Source: Paenibacillus sp. BK033 (GTDB taxonomy: Bacteria; Bacillota; Bacilli; Paenibacillales; Paenibacillaceae). From it: a DNA stretch of 64,000 bases. Position numbers and translations under genes: made by a program. Below, in pieces: positions 8,957 through 18,671 of this stretch; position 1 is the first letter of the stretch; every line of letters begins with the position of its first letter. The DNA lies in NCBI RefSeq assembly GCF_004345425.1, contig NZ_SLVP01000003.1:97975-161974 (forward strand). The letters are read 5' to 3'. The notes beneath the pieces are model-generated. The model made no database searches. It worked only from the letters and a program-made list of their open reading frames with translations, and had not been told where the DNA came from.

Positions 8957-10207
8957 CTAAGAATGAAATGAAGATTTCTTCCCCGTGCCGCCGCATGACG
9001 GGCATCGTTCGGTTAACTGCCGCGCGGCGTTGTCCCGGGCTTTCCGCCTTGTCAATTCCAGTAGTCCAAGTCTTGTCCAGCCAAACACCGTGCATTTGGT
9101 CCGGTCCTTCTTCGCCCATTCCGACAGTCTGGCCATTACCTTCTCCCGGTTGGACTCGTTTTCCATATCGATAAAATCAATGACGATAATGCCGCCGATA
9201 TCGCGAATCCGAAGCAGTCTGGCAATCTCGTCCGCCGCTTCCATGTTGGTCTTGAAAACCGTATCTTCAAGTCCGGTTGCGCCAATGTATTTCGCCGTAT
9301 TGACGTCGATTACGGTTAAAGCCTCCGTCTCATCCCAGACGAGGGAGCCGCCGCTCTCCAGTCGGATGCGGGGCGAAAAGGCCGCCTCAATCTGATCGGT
9401 TACCCCGAATCGGTCGAATAAAGAAGCCTTTTCCTTCCGCGTTTCGAACAGCTTCAACCGTCCGGCAAGATGCGGAGTCATTTCCTTGAGCAGGGAAACC
9501 GCTTCGCTGTAACGGGAAGGGTCGTCCAGCCACACCTCGTCCATATCGTCCGTCAGCGTGTCCCTTACCGCACGCCGCAGTAGTCCCGCCTCGCGGTGCA
9601 GCTCCGCTGGCGCCTTGGCCTGATCCGCACGCTCCAGCACGCTTGTCCACAGCTGACGCAGCTGTTCAACGTCGGCGCCAAGCGATTCCTCGCATTCGCC
9701 TTCCGCCGCGGTGCGCATAATGATGCCTTCTTCGCCTTGCCTCAGCCGCTCGCCGATCATCCGGATCCGCGACCGTTCGCTTTCGGCCATAATTTTCTTC
9801 GATACTCCGACATAACCGGCGATTGGCATATAGACCAGCCAACGGCCAGGCAGCGTAAAATGCGTCGTCACGCGGGCGCCCTTGCTGCCCATCGGTTCTT
9901 TCATGACTTGTACAACAAGCTCTTGTCCCGGCTTGACCAGCTCCGTAATGGAGGGCTTGTGCTCCGGCTGTTTCTCCAAATGCGGATGCAGCAGATCATC
10001 TATGTATAGAAACGCGTTTTTTCCCAGACCGATATCTACGAAAGCGGCCTGCATGCCTGGCAGAACATTGACAACTCGTCCCTTGTACACATTACCGACT
10101 AATCCGCTGCTTTCCGACTTTTCCATGAAAAAATCAATAAGCCGACCGTCCATCAGCACGGCGGTCTGCAGCAGCTCGCCGTGTCCGTGCATTAACATCC
10201 GCTTCAT
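8957..10207 (-). CDS. rng: Ribonuclease G/E family endoribonuclease
   Basis: A single-strand-specific endoribonuclease of the RNase E/G family (416 aa). It has an N-terminal S1 RNA-binding domain (about residues 35-120; GNVYKGRVVNVLPGMQAAFVD), the Mg-binding acidic residues in TVIDVNTAKY and GGIIVIDFIDM, and a C-terminal CPSCGGTG zinc-link motif that holds the dimer in RNase E/G. Length is that of short RNase G rather than RNase E. Many Bacillus species use RNase Y instead, so its presence here fits Paenibacillus-type genomes. It sits between spoIVFB and the rplU leader. Confidence 0.93.
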   Translation of the reverse strand: MKRMLMHGHGELLQTAVLMDGRLIDFFMEKSESSGLVGNVYKGRVVNVLPGMQAAFVDIGLGKNAFLYIDDLLHPHLEKQPEHKPSITELVKPGQELVVQVMKEPMGSKGARVTTHFTLPGRWLVYMPIAGYVGVSKKIMAESERSRIRMIGERLRQGEEGIIMRTAAEGECEESLGADVEQLRQLWTSVLERADQAKAPAELHREAGLLRRAVRDTLTDDMDEVWLDDPSRYSEAVSLLKEMTPHLAGRLKLFETRKEKASLFDRFGVTDQIEAAFSPRIRLESGGSLVWDETEALTVIDVNTAKYIGATGLEDTVFKTNMEAADEIARLLRIRDIGGIIVIDFIDMENESNREKVMARLSEWAKKDRTKCTVFGWTRLGLLELTRRKARDNAARQLTERCPSCGGTGKKSSFHS

Positions 10208-10291
10208 TCCCGAATATCAACCGCCTTACTTTTTGTCATCTACTCTATTCTACACCAAGGCTCCTAAGCGAAAAAGTGGTCTATTTTACCT

Positions 10292-11173
10292 CTATCGAAA
10301 AAGCTCGATAACAGCGCGGTTCGGATCGGGCTCGGTCAGATAGCGGTCAATGATATCTTTCTCGGGAACAACCTTGACGACTCGGCCTTCCAGTTCCATC
10401 AAATAAAAGAGATGGTACTGTTCACGCCATAATAGACGGACGACGGCAATAATTGGTTGCTTTAAATTTACAATTATTGGGCGGGCCAGCGAGCCGCGGG
10501 AGATCGCACGGACGGCGACCCGGTCGCGGTGCATCAGAAAGCGGACAAACAGATACGGCATGTTGCGGTAATACGTCCAATTCGTCATGAGCAGGAACAG
10601 GCCGACGATAAGCAAATTAAGCTGGATGCCGGCATCCTCCCGGAATGCGGTAGACAACGCGTAGCCAATCATCAGCGTACTAAGGCCAATGCTGATCCAG
10701 GACGTCCATTTCATCATGGAATAGTAATTAAAGCCATAACTGAAGGCAGCCTGCATCAGCTTGCCTCCGTCCAGCGGATAGATAGGCAACAGATTAAACA
10801 AGCCGATCATGAAATTTGCCTGCCACACGTAAGCAGCCCACTCCGGATCCCACCAGCCCAATTGGCCGCAGCCCCAGGCGGCAAGTCCCATCCATACGTT
10901 TTGAAGAGGACCTGCGATGGCGACCAACGCGTCCTGCCTGGCCGGAATGCTGCCTGCATCCTCAAGCTCCGCAACGCCGCCAAAGGGAAGCAGCTTGACT
11001 TCCCTCACCGTCAAATCAAAGCTTCGCGCAACCACGACATGCCCAATCTCATGGACTAACACGATCAGAAATAAAGTGAAAAGCTCGGCGAAATAGCCAG
11101 TCACAACAGAGCCAATCATGACAAGCACAAACAGCGGATGAACGGACCAGCGGATGCCTTTCCATTTAATCAA
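10292..11173 (-). CDS. spoIVFB: SpoIVFB-type site-2 intramembrane metalloprotease
   Basis: SpoIVFB cuts pro-sigma-K in the outer forespore membrane of the mother cell. The 293-aa protein is a multi-pass M50 protease: zinc motif HEIGH (H41, E42, H45) and the distal NLLPIYPLDGG motif with D135. The C-terminus (from about residue 220) fits the CBS-like cytosolic domain. The start is a TTG at 11173 that overlaps the end of spoIVFA by 8 bp, in line with translational coupling; the nearby ATG at 11165 is out of frame. Confidence 0.93.
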   Translation of the reverse strand: MIKWKGIRWSVHPLFVLVMIGSVVTGYFAELFTLFLIVLVHEIGHVVVARSFDLTVREVKLLPFGGVAELEDAGSIPARQDALVAIAGPLQNVWMGLAAWGCGQLGWWDPEWAAYVWQANFMIGLFNLLPIYPLDGGKLMQAAFSYGFNYYSMMKWTSWISIGLSTLMIGYALSTAFREDAGIQLNLLIVGLFLLMTNWTYYRNMPYLFVRFLMHRDRVAVRAISRGSLARPIIVNLKQPIIAVVRLLWREQYHLFYLMELEGRVVKVVPEKDIIDRYLTEPDPNRAVIELFR

Positions 11174-12152
11174 TCGGAATCACGCTCACGGGATCGACGT
11201 ATTGATTATTTTGCCGAACCGCGAAATAAAGAAGACTTGGCTCCTCGCTTGTCGTTTCTTTCAGCGTCCCGATTCCGTCGCCCGCTTCGACCCAATCATT
11301 TTGCTTGACGGTTGCAGCCCCGAGCTTGCCGTACACCGAATCGCGGCCGTTCGCATGCTCGATCACAACCGTAACTCCGCTCCCGTTTTCCGCCTCCGAA
11401 ACAAGCAGGACTCTGCCCGTCTCGATAGCCGATACCTCTTCCTTGGACGTGCCGGCCAGCTCGACCCCGTTCAAGAGCTCGGCGAAGGTGCGTACGATCG
11501 CGCCGTCCGGAAGGGGAGACACAACAGGCAATTCGACTGAGCCGTTAGCGGATTCCGCCTCTTTCGCATTATGGTTGAATATTGGAATAAACGATGGCGC
11601 GCCGGCAAAGGTTTCCTTGTACCAATTCGCGACAGCCGTAAAGTCCATTTCATCCGTCAACGCATTTTTGACAATGGTTTGTCCCTTTTGCGCAAGCGGC
11701 GATTCATTGTGGAAAATGCCCCAAATCCCGGCAAACAGAAGGGCCGCAATAATGACCTTCCATTTCAGATCGCTGCGGAAAAAGGGCCCGCGACCGCCGC
11801 CCTCGTTATTCGATTCGTATATCGAAGCGAAGTCGCCTCCAAGGCGGCCGCCTTTTCCGTCTCCGGTTTCCCAGCCCATCCATGGATGCGGATTGGTTTT
11901 CCACAGCTTCTCCGGGTCCAGCTCGTCACCGCCGCCCGTATCCATGTGATACGGCATAGGCAAAAAGGAATCTTCTTCGTACCTAGTATTCTGCTTCTCC
12001 CTTTCCGGCCTTTTTTTTGCAGGCATCACCTGATGCTTCTGCTCCTGCATACGCTCTTGCTGCTGCCACAGCTTGGCCTGCTTTTCCTGCTGCTCCAGCA
12101 GCTGTCTGATTTTCTCCTGACGCCGCTCTCTAATCCCGTCTTTTTTACTCAT
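11166..12152 (-). CDS. spoIVFA: SpoIVFA-type regulator, M23-like
   Basis: SpoIVFA holds SpoIVFB inactive until a forespore protease signal arrives. The 328-aa protein has a charged Gln/Lys-rich coiled N-terminus, a single membrane segment (WKVIIAALLFAGIWGIF, near residue 150) and a C-terminal LytM/M23-like domain (VTVVIEHANGRDSVYGKLG, near residue 270). The usual HxH zinc histidines of active M23 enzymes are not apparent, as expected for SpoIVFA. The ATG at 12152 follows GAGGGAGG; the longer frame reaching 12203 is not needed. Confidence 0.9.
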   Translation of the reverse strand: MSKKDGIRERRQEKIRQLLEQQEKQAKLWQQQERMQEQKHQVMPAKKRPEREKQNTRYEEDSFLPMPYHMDTGGGDELDPEKLWKTNPHPWMGWETGDGKGGRLGGDFASIYESNNEGGGRGPFFRSDLKWKVIIAALLFAGIWGIFHNESPLAQKGQTIVKNALTDEMDFTAVANWYKETFAGAPSFIPIFNHNAKEAESANGSVELPVVSPLPDGAIVRTFAELLNGVELAGTSKEEVSAIETGRVLLVSEAENGSGVTVVIEHANGRDSVYGKLGAATVKQNDWVEAGDGIGTLKETTSEEPSLLYFAVRQNNQYVDPVSVIPID

Positions 12153-12257
12153 CGAATAGCCTCCCTCTCGCAAGACAAGCCGGCTGGCATTGGCGCAGCC
12201 CACATTTCCTTTCTACATGAATATGTGGCCAAGCTGACAAGTATGCTGCGCCAGAAA

Positions 12258-12381
12258 CTGCGCAGTTGAATGTTCTTCGATCGCTGTTGTTCCCGGATTC
12301 CTTGAATTTACTGGTCAATGGTTGGAATCCGGTGAACAAAGGCGAGCGCTGCCGCTTCTTCAGAATCATTCAACTGCTCCG
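12258..12381 (+). repeat. Palindromic repeat element, copy 1
   Basis: A 124-bp imperfect palindrome between spoIVFA and rodA. Outer arms GCAGTTGAATG/CATTCAACTGC and inner arms CCGGATTCC (12293-12301)/GGAATCCGG (12324-12332) are perfect inverted repeats. Copies 2 (12500-12620, opposite strand) and 3 (57375-57435) share its sequence. It has no coding potential that I trust. Confidence 0.85.
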
Positions 12382-12398
12382 TTTTAGCTTGAGGGCCG

Positions 12399-12429
12399 AA
12401 AAAAGCCGAGCAGGTTAATGTCTGCTCGG
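12399..12429 (-). terminator. Terminator-like hairpin between the repeat copies (minus-facing)
   Basis: On the minus strand the 8-bp stem CCGAGCAG/CTGCTCGG is followed by CTTTTTT. No gene ends here: rodA already has its own terminator at 12644-12668, so this is a second stop for minus-strand transcripts or part of the repeat-flanked unit. Confidence 0.65.
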
Positions 12430-12447
12430 ACATGGTGGTTTCTTTAC

Positions 12448-12476
12448 GAGCTGGGCTAAAGGCTTCAGCTCTTTTT
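12448..12476 (+). terminator. Terminator-like hairpin between the repeat copies (plus-facing)
   Basis: On the plus strand GAGCTG/CAGCTC with a 12-nt loop is followed by TTTTT. No plus-strand gene precedes it. Confidence 0.5.
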
Positions 12477-12499
12477 GAGATGCGGGTTAATGGCAAGGG

Positions 12500-12620
12500 C
12501 GGAGCATCAAATGATTCTGTAGAAGCGTTAGCGGTCGCTTTTGCGAGGGGATTCCAATTCGATTGGAATAGTTCAAGGAATCCCCGAGCAATGGCGATCG
12601 GAAGAACATTTGATGCGCAG
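12500..12620 (-). repeat. Palindromic repeat element, copy 2 (inverted)
   Basis: A 121-bp copy of the same element on the opposite strand. In the orientation of copy 1 it begins CTGCGCATCAAATGTTCTTC and ends CAGAATCATTTGATGCTCCG. Outer arms GCATCAAATG/CATTTGATGC and inner arms GGGGATTCC/GGAATCCCC remain paired although several bases differ from copy 1. Copies 1 and 2 could also pair with each other as a long cruciform. Confidence 0.85.
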
Positions 12621-12643
12621 CGCGGCCTATTTACCTGTAAAAC

Positions 12644-12668
12644 AAAAAAGCTGGCCTACTCGGCCAGC
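12644..12668 (-). terminator. Terminator overlapping the rodA stop codon
   Basis: The minus-strand stem GCTGGCC/GGCCAGC followed by six T residues has the rodA TAG in its loop, so the last codons of rodA form the left arm. Confidence 0.8.
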
Positions 12669-13804
12669 TCGTACTTCTCTTGGTGGGCGTTAATGCTAAA
12701 CAAAATACCGATACACAGCATGTTAAGCAGCAGCGACGTACCGCCGTAGCTGATGAACGGCAGCGTAATGCCGGTGATTGGCATAAGCCCGATCATCATG
12801 CCGATATTTTGGAATATTTGAAAGACGTACATGGATGCGATCCCGATTACGATAAACGCCGCCCGGTTATCATAACATCGGAAGGCGATTAAGATCATCC
12901 TGTATATCAATAGGAAGTACAATAGCAGCAGGATCGCCGAGCCCTGGAAGCCAAACTCCTCCCCGATTACGACAAAGATCGAATCGGAATACGGGTACGG
13001 AATAAACTTCCCGTTAATCATGTCGCCTTTCAAATAGCCATCGCCGCTAAGTCCGCCGGAACCGATCGCTATCTTGGCATTTTCCGACTGATGCTTGTCA
13101 TCGGATGACGCCTGGCTTGGGTCCAGGAACGTATTGATCCGTTTGTACCAGTGCTCCTTGTGATGGTCCTTCAAATAAGTCTCTATCTCGGAGTTAAACA
13201 TCGTAAACAAGGAAATAGACAATACGACCGCGGCAACAACCGCTGTCAAGCCTATCAGCACATGGGTATACTTGACGTTGCCGATCCAGAGCATCCCAAG
13301 GACGATAACGATGTAAATAATCGCGTTGCCAAGGTCAGGCTGTATCATGACGAGCAGAAACGGCAGAAACGCAAAGGCCGCAATCGGGAGCAAGTCCTCG
13401 ATAAAGGTTAAGCGATCTCCCTGCCTCCGGCCCATAATGTATGCAATACCGATAATAATAATAATCTTCATAATCTCAGCGGGCTGAAACAAGAAGCCGC
13501 CCGGAAGTTTGAACCAACCGGACGCGCCGTTAATGTTTGCCCCAAAGAAGAAGACCGCTATAAGCAGCGCCACTCCGATACCGTATAAAACGTACCAGCT
13601 TTTCAGCAAAATGCGATAATCGAATACGGTAGCCATTATAGCTACAAAAAAACCGGCTATATAAAAAGCGACTGTTTTCACATCATAGTTGTGATAAAGC
13701 GGGTTGTTATGCGTAGCGCTTCTAACCAAAACGGTACTAATGCCCATCAGGCAGACCAGAATGGCTACGATGCCCCAGTCTATCTTTTTCAGCTTGTTTA
13801 GCAC
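12656..13804 (-). CDS. rodA: RodA-type SEDS peptidoglycan glycosyltransferase
   Basis: A SEDS polymerase that builds lateral-wall peptidoglycan with the MreBCD machinery. The 382-aa polytopic protein shows SEDS motifs: FLFQPAEIMK, VMIQPDLGNA, the large extracellular loop and GLMPITGITLPFISYGGTS near the C-terminus. It is read from a GTG after AGGATGAT, 7 bp after minD, at the end of mreBCD-minCD-rodA; the position after mre/min favours RodA over FtsW or SpoVE. Confidence 0.92.
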   Translation of the reverse strand: MLNKLKKIDWGIVAILVCLMGISTVLVRSATHNNPLYHNYDVKTVAFYIAGFFVAIMATVFDYRILLKSWYVLYGIGVALLIAVFFFGANINGASGWFKLPGGFLFQPAEIMKIIIIIGIAYIMGRRQGDRLTFIEDLLPIAAFAFLPFLLVMIQPDLGNAIIYIVIVLGMLWIGNVKYTHVLIGLTAVVAAVVLSISLFTMFNSEIETYLKDHHKEHWYKRINTFLDPSQASSDDKHQSENAKIAIGSGGLSGDGYLKGDMINGKFIPYPYSDSIFVVIGEEFGFQGSAILLLLYFLLIYRMILIAFRCYDNRAAFIVIGIASMYVFQIFQNIGMMIGLMPITGITLPFISYGGTSLLLNMLCIGILFSINAHQEKYELAE

Positions 13805-13811
13805 AAGGCAA

Positions 13812-14603
13812 TCATCCTATTCCAAGAAACTTGCGGAAGCGTTTGAAGGCACCGGCCTTCTCATCGAGCAGCATAAGCGGAACCATATCCCCCAGGATCC
13901 GGCGCGCAATATTGCGGTATGCAATCGCTGCCCGCGAAGATGGATCCATTACCGTTGGTTCTCCGGAGTTGGCAGCCTTAATGACCTTCTCGTCATCAGG
14001 GACAATACCAAGCAAATCCACGGCAAGCACCTGGCAAATTTCGTCAATATCAAGCATTTCGCCGTTCTTCACCATGTTCTGGCGAATCCGGTTAATAATA
14101 ATTTTGGATGCAATCTGCTCTTTCTCGAGCAATCCGATAACGCGGTCCGCATCCCGTACCGCCGCATTCTCCGGCGTTGTTACAACGATCGCGCGATCCG
14201 CGCCCGCAATCGCATTTCGGAAGCCATGCTCAATGCCCGCTGGACAATCAATGATTACATAATCGAAATCCTTCTTGAGCTCGAGCACCATATCCCGGAC
14301 TTGCTCCGGCGATACGTCCTGCTTATCCTTGGTTTGGGCGGCAGGCAGCATGTACAGCTCTTCAAAGCGCTTGTCTTTAATTAAAGCCTGATTAAGCCGG
14401 CAGCGTCCTTCTGCTACGTCAATCAGGTCATAAATGATTCGATTCTCGAGTCCCATTACAACATCCAAATTACGCAATCCGATGTCGGTATCGACCATAC
14501 AAACCTTTTTGCCAAGCAAAGCAAGTGCCGTACCTAAATTAGCCGAGGTCGTCGTTTTTCCGACTCCACCTTTGCCTGATGTTACAACAATCGCCTCTCC
14601 CAT
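13812..14603 (-). CDS. minD: Septum site-determining ATPase MinD
   Basis: A membrane-associated ParA-type ATPase that positions MinC near the poles. The 263-aa product has the deviant Walker A SGKGGVGKTTTSANLG, switch motifs IDCPAGIE and the C-terminal amphipathic membrane helix (AFKRFRKFLGIG). The ATG lies 13 bp after the minC stop. Confidence 0.97.
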   Translation of the reverse strand: MGEAIVVTSGKGGVGKTTTSANLGTALALLGKKVCMVDTDIGLRNLDVVMGLENRIIYDLIDVAEGRCRLNQALIKDKRFEELYMLPAAQTKDKQDVSPEQVRDMVLELKKDFDYVIIDCPAGIEHGFRNAIAGADRAIVVTTPENAAVRDADRVIGLLEKEQIASKIIINRIRQNMVKNGEMLDIDEICQVLAVDLLGIVPDDEKVIKAANSGEPTVMDPSSRAAIAYRNIARRILGDMVPLMLLDEKAGAFKRFRKFLGIG

Positions 14604-14616
14604 GCATGAACACCCC

Positions 14617-15273
14617 TTATACCTTAATCGGATTATTGCGTAAACGGAATAATTGCGTCATTTTGTCAATCTGCATGTTTCCTTCATACAGATAAGCGAA
14701 TTCCATGGCTGCATCCCCGGACATCCATTCCTCCGGCGGACGGCTGATGATATCGGCAATTCGAAGCTGGGTTGGACGCATAAGCGAAGCGGCGATAATG
14801 ACATCCGTCCGGCCGTTTACGCCTGCATGGGCGACACCTCTCAGCGCGCCCATTACGTATATATCTCCGCTGCACAGGATTGTACCGCCCGGATTAACAT
14901 CCCCGGCCAGCAGCAGGTCACCGTCATGCTCGATAGTTTGTCCGGATCGGACAATTCCCGTTATTACATGAGGGCCGACGGGACCCGCATTGGCTCCTCC
15001 CTGCATCTCGGCTGATGATTCAATCGACTGCACCATTAAATTGCCCTGGGAACGAATAACCGATTTGATCCGTTCCTTATCGTCCTCGCCAAGCTGCCTT
15101 GTCCCAAGTTTCACATGCACGTGAACCAGCGGGCCGGTCAGCAGCTGCTGATGCGTTTTCTCCAACTTATACTGCAGCTCGTCAAGCAAAACTGCGAATT
15201 CGCACTTATCGTCGAGAAGGAACACGAGACCTTCCTTGACACCTTTTATCATTATATGCTGCTTCTCGGTCAC
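14617..15273 (-). CDS. minC: Septum site-determining protein MinC
   Basis: MinC inhibits FtsZ assembly away from mid-cell. The 218-aa protein has a variable N-terminal FtsZ-binding domain (residues about 1-90) and a C-terminal right-handed beta-helix with glycine-rich turns (VRSGQTIEHDGDLLLAGDVN, GALRGVAHAGVNGR) that binds MinD. It lies 66 bp after mreD and directly upstream of minD. Confidence 0.95.
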   Translation of the reverse strand: MTEKQHIMIKGVKEGLVFLLDDKCEFAVLLDELQYKLEKTHQQLLTGPLVHVHVKLGTRQLGEDDKERIKSVIRSQGNLMVQSIESSAEMQGGANAGPVGPHVITGIVRSGQTIEHDGDLLLAGDVNPGGTILCSGDIYVMGALRGVAHAGVNGRTDVIIAASLMRPTQLRIADIISRPPEEWMSGDAAMEFAYLYEGNMQIDKMTQLFRLRNNPIKV

Positions 15274-15339
15274 GTCTGTCCCTCCCCAACGTAATCCATT
15301 CTTTTCGCGATGTGCAAATTCCTGCTTTCTGCCTATAAT

Positions 15340-15873
15340 TTATTCTTCGTCCGAATCCGGATTCAGCTTCAAATGGCTTTCGAAAAGACGCCTAGCCGGT
15401 ACGTAAACCGCCAGCGCAAAGACCATTTGAAGAAACAGGCTTGGCAAAATATGATCCATTAGCGCCCAGGCATACGTTTCCTTCGTAATCCGGAAGACCA
15501 TATTTACGAAATACACAATCGTGTCATACAGAATAGAGCCGAGTCCAACCACGGACAAAGCCGTGAGCAGCGTGCTGCGGCGGCGCTCCAGCAGTACGCC
15601 GGTATAGTATCCGATAAGCCCCATGGAAAAGGCGTTAACCCCCATTAAATGTCCGAAATAGACGATATCCTGCAGAAAGCCGAAGCTTATTCCGAAAAAC
15701 AAAGCCCGGTGTCGCCCGCTGTATAATGCTGCGAAAACAACAAACACGAACATAAAGTGAGGAACGATTCTTCCGGTCAGCTCAATCGGAATAAGCCAAG
15801 GCATGATGGAGCCCTCTATGATAAACAAGAGCAGCATGACAAGAATAAGCCGGTTGATGCCTTTGTCGCCCAT
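15340..15873 (-). CDS. mreD: Rod-shape protein MreD
   Basis: A small polytopic partner of MreC in the elongation complex. The 177-aa protein has about five hydrophobic helices and the LQDIVYFGHLMGVNAFSMG motif region typical of MreD. I start it at the ATG at 15873 (MGDKGIN), 9 nt after a GGGAG; the ATG at 15882 would touch that SD directly and overlap mreC. Either way mreC and mreD are tightly coupled. Confidence 0.92.
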   Translation of the reverse strand: MGDKGINRLILVMLLLFIIEGSIMPWLIPIELTGRIVPHFMFVFVVFAALYSGRHRALFFGISFGFLQDIVYFGHLMGVNAFSMGLIGYYTGVLLERRRSTLLTALSVVGLGSILYDTIVYFVNMVFRITKETYAWALMDHILPSLFLQMVFALAVYVPARRLFESHLKLNPDSDEE

Positions 15874-15874
15874 C

Positions 15875-16744
15875 CTATTCATCTCCCGATTCCGTCGGCT
15901 GAACGACGAAAACTTCGGTCAGATGATCGAATTTGGCTGCCATTTTAATCGTAGCGGTATGGGTAAGGCCAAAATCTCCGACCTGTCTTGTTTCTACCGT
16001 ACCAATCACGAGACCACGGGGATACACATTGCCAAGTCCAGAAGTAATAACCGTATCGTCAACGATCATTTTGTCGTTCTCGGCAATTTTAGTCATGATC
16101 AAGCGATCTGTCTCTTTATCATAGCTGCCGACGATGCCAAATGAGGAGTCTTCTCTGCCGAGAACCGTTGCCGCGATGGCGTTAGACGTTGGGGAAGTGT
16201 CATCCAGTTCCGTGATAGGAGTTACTGTAGCTGTGTAAGGACGGACATTGCTGACAAGTCCAACTAGACCGTCTATTGTCGTTACGGCCATATTAGGCTT
16301 GATTCCGTTCTTGGAGCCTAGGTTAATAACCATCGTATGATTGTAAGGATCGTTATCAATTGCAATAACTTGGGCTATCAAATAATTGTATTTGTACATA
16401 TTCTTCTGACGTTCCGTGAAATGAAGCTCTTCCTGCAGCCGCTCGTTCTCCTTCTGGACAAAATTGTAATTAATCTTGTCCCGCGCATAAGCAGCAGCCG
16501 TCAGCTTCAGCTGTTCGTTCTCCTCATGCAGCGTCTTGAGTTCGCGAATGTCCTCAAAGAAGCCCGCTACTAATCCAGCGGGCTTGTAGAACCATTGCTG
16601 AGCGAATCCAACAGAATCGCCGAGAAACTTCTCGGGATAGGTTAGCTCCTTGCGGTCGCTTAGTGAGAAACCGATAACCGCAATGAACAGGATTAATCCG
16701 ATCATAAGCATAAACAACCGCTTATTTCTTAGCAGCTTAAACAG
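15875..16744 (-). CDS. mreC: Rod-shape protein MreC, probable CTG start
   Basis: MreC links cytoplasmic MreB to periplasmic wall synthesis. The 289-aa protein has a short cytoplasmic N-terminus, one membrane helix (LMIGLILFIAVIGFSL), a coiled coil (about residues 70-115) and the beta-barrel domain. The first ATG (16711) and the TTG at 16717 lie within or after the segment FKLLRNKRLF, whose NKRL matches the start of B. subtilis MreC (MPNKRL). Reading that segment requires a start further up; the only candidate before the in-frame TGA is CTG at 16744, which has AGGTGA exactly 6 nt upstream. The start is an inference; the gene identity is not in doubt. Confidence 0.93.
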   Translation of the reverse strand: MFKLLRNKRLFMLMIGLILFIAVIGFSLSDRKELTYPEKFLGDSVGFAQQWFYKPAGLVAGFFEDIRELKTLHEENEQLKLTAAAYARDKINYNFVQKENERLQEELHFTERQKNMYKYNYLIAQVIAIDNDPYNHTMVINLGSKNGIKPNMAVTTIDGLVGLVSNVRPYTATVTPITELDDTSPTSNAIAATVLGREDSSFGIVGSYDKETDRLIMTKIAENDKMIVDDTVITSGLGNVYPRGLVIGTVETRQVGDFGLTHTATIKMAAKFDHLTEVFVVQPTESGDE

Positions 16745-16788
16745 TTTTAATCACCTGCCCGTTCCATATCCTAACCGCTCTGGTTCTC

Positions 16789-17850
<1,062 letters not shown>

Positions 17851-17858
17851 TTATTATA

Positions 17859-18545
17859 TTACATGTAGCCATGTTCCTTCAAACTGATAAACCTTCCATC
17901 CCCGATGACCAAATGGTCCAGCACTTCAATCCCCATTAGTTCACCGGCCTCCACAAGGCGCTTCGTTAACGTGATGTCTTCCGGGCTTGGCATAGGGTCT
18001 CCGCTCGGATGATTGTGTACGCAAATAATCGAAGCACTGCCGGCTTTTACGGCCGCTCGAAAAACTTCCCTTGGATGAACGAGCGACGCGTTAAGCGTAC
18101 CGACCGATAACGTTTCCCGGGCAATAATATGGTTCTTCGTATTTAGAAACAGGCAGACGAAGTGCTCCTTTTTCAAGTAGCGCATCTCTTCCATCACATA
18201 GTTCGCAGCATCCTGCGGTTTACGTACCGTCACAATCACGCCTTGTCCGCTCCGTACGATACGGCGTCCAAGCTCGATTCCGGCCCGCAGCTGGACCGCT
18301 TTTGCCGGTCCGATCCCTTTTATTGCCGTCAGCTCGCTCATGCTCATATCAAGCAAATTTCGCAAGCTTCCGCATTCCCTCAATATTTTACCAGCCAGAT
18401 GAACGGCCGATTCCCGCTTCGTACCCGTACGCAGCAGAATGGCAAGCAATTCGGTATGGCTAAGCGCTTCGGCCCCATATTGCATCATGCGTTCTCTTGG
18501 TCGCTCTTCATGGGGGACATTTCGTAACAGATTGCCTTGCTCCAT
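17859..18545 (-). CDS. radC: RadC/YsxA JAMM-domain protein
   Basis: A 228-aa RadC-family protein: N-terminal helix-hairpin-helix region (LTAIKGIGPAKAVQLRAGIELG) and a C-terminal JAMM metalloprotease-like domain with VHNHPSGDPMPSPED. Once linked to DNA repair; the actual role remains unclear. It lies between maf and mreB, the same order as in B. subtilis. Confidence 0.94.
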   Translation of the reverse strand: MEQGNLLRNVPHEERPRERMMQYGAEALSHTELLAILLRTGTKRESAVHLAGKILRECGSLRNLLDMSMSELTAIKGIGPAKAVQLRAGIELGRRIVRSGQGVIVTVRKPQDAANYVMEEMRYLKKEHFVCLFLNTKNHIIARETLSVGTLNASLVHPREVFRAAVKAGSASIICVHNHPSGDPMPSPEDITLTKRLVEAGELMGIEVLDHLVIGDGRFISLKEHGYM

Positions 18546-18671
18546 GTCCGTCCCTGCCTCTTCTTCCAGCTATAATGATATGGCATTACTTGGTGTTATG
18601 TCCAAATCAAGGTCACTTCATGAAAGGTTAATGAGAAAAACTTCTATCGATGTACTTTGAAGATGAAAGAC

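Noticed and set aside
12308..12496. Minus-strand 62-aa frame in the repeat gap
   Set aside because: Made of repeat and terminator sequence; no SD, no conserved composition.
12432..12749. Plus-strand 105-aa frame in the repeat gap
   Set aside because: Runs through repeat copy 2 and antisense to the end of rodA; not a credible gene.
18555..18600. Sigma-A promoter of radC
   Set aside because: TATCAT/TTATAG-like -10 candidates lack a -35 with acceptable spacing.
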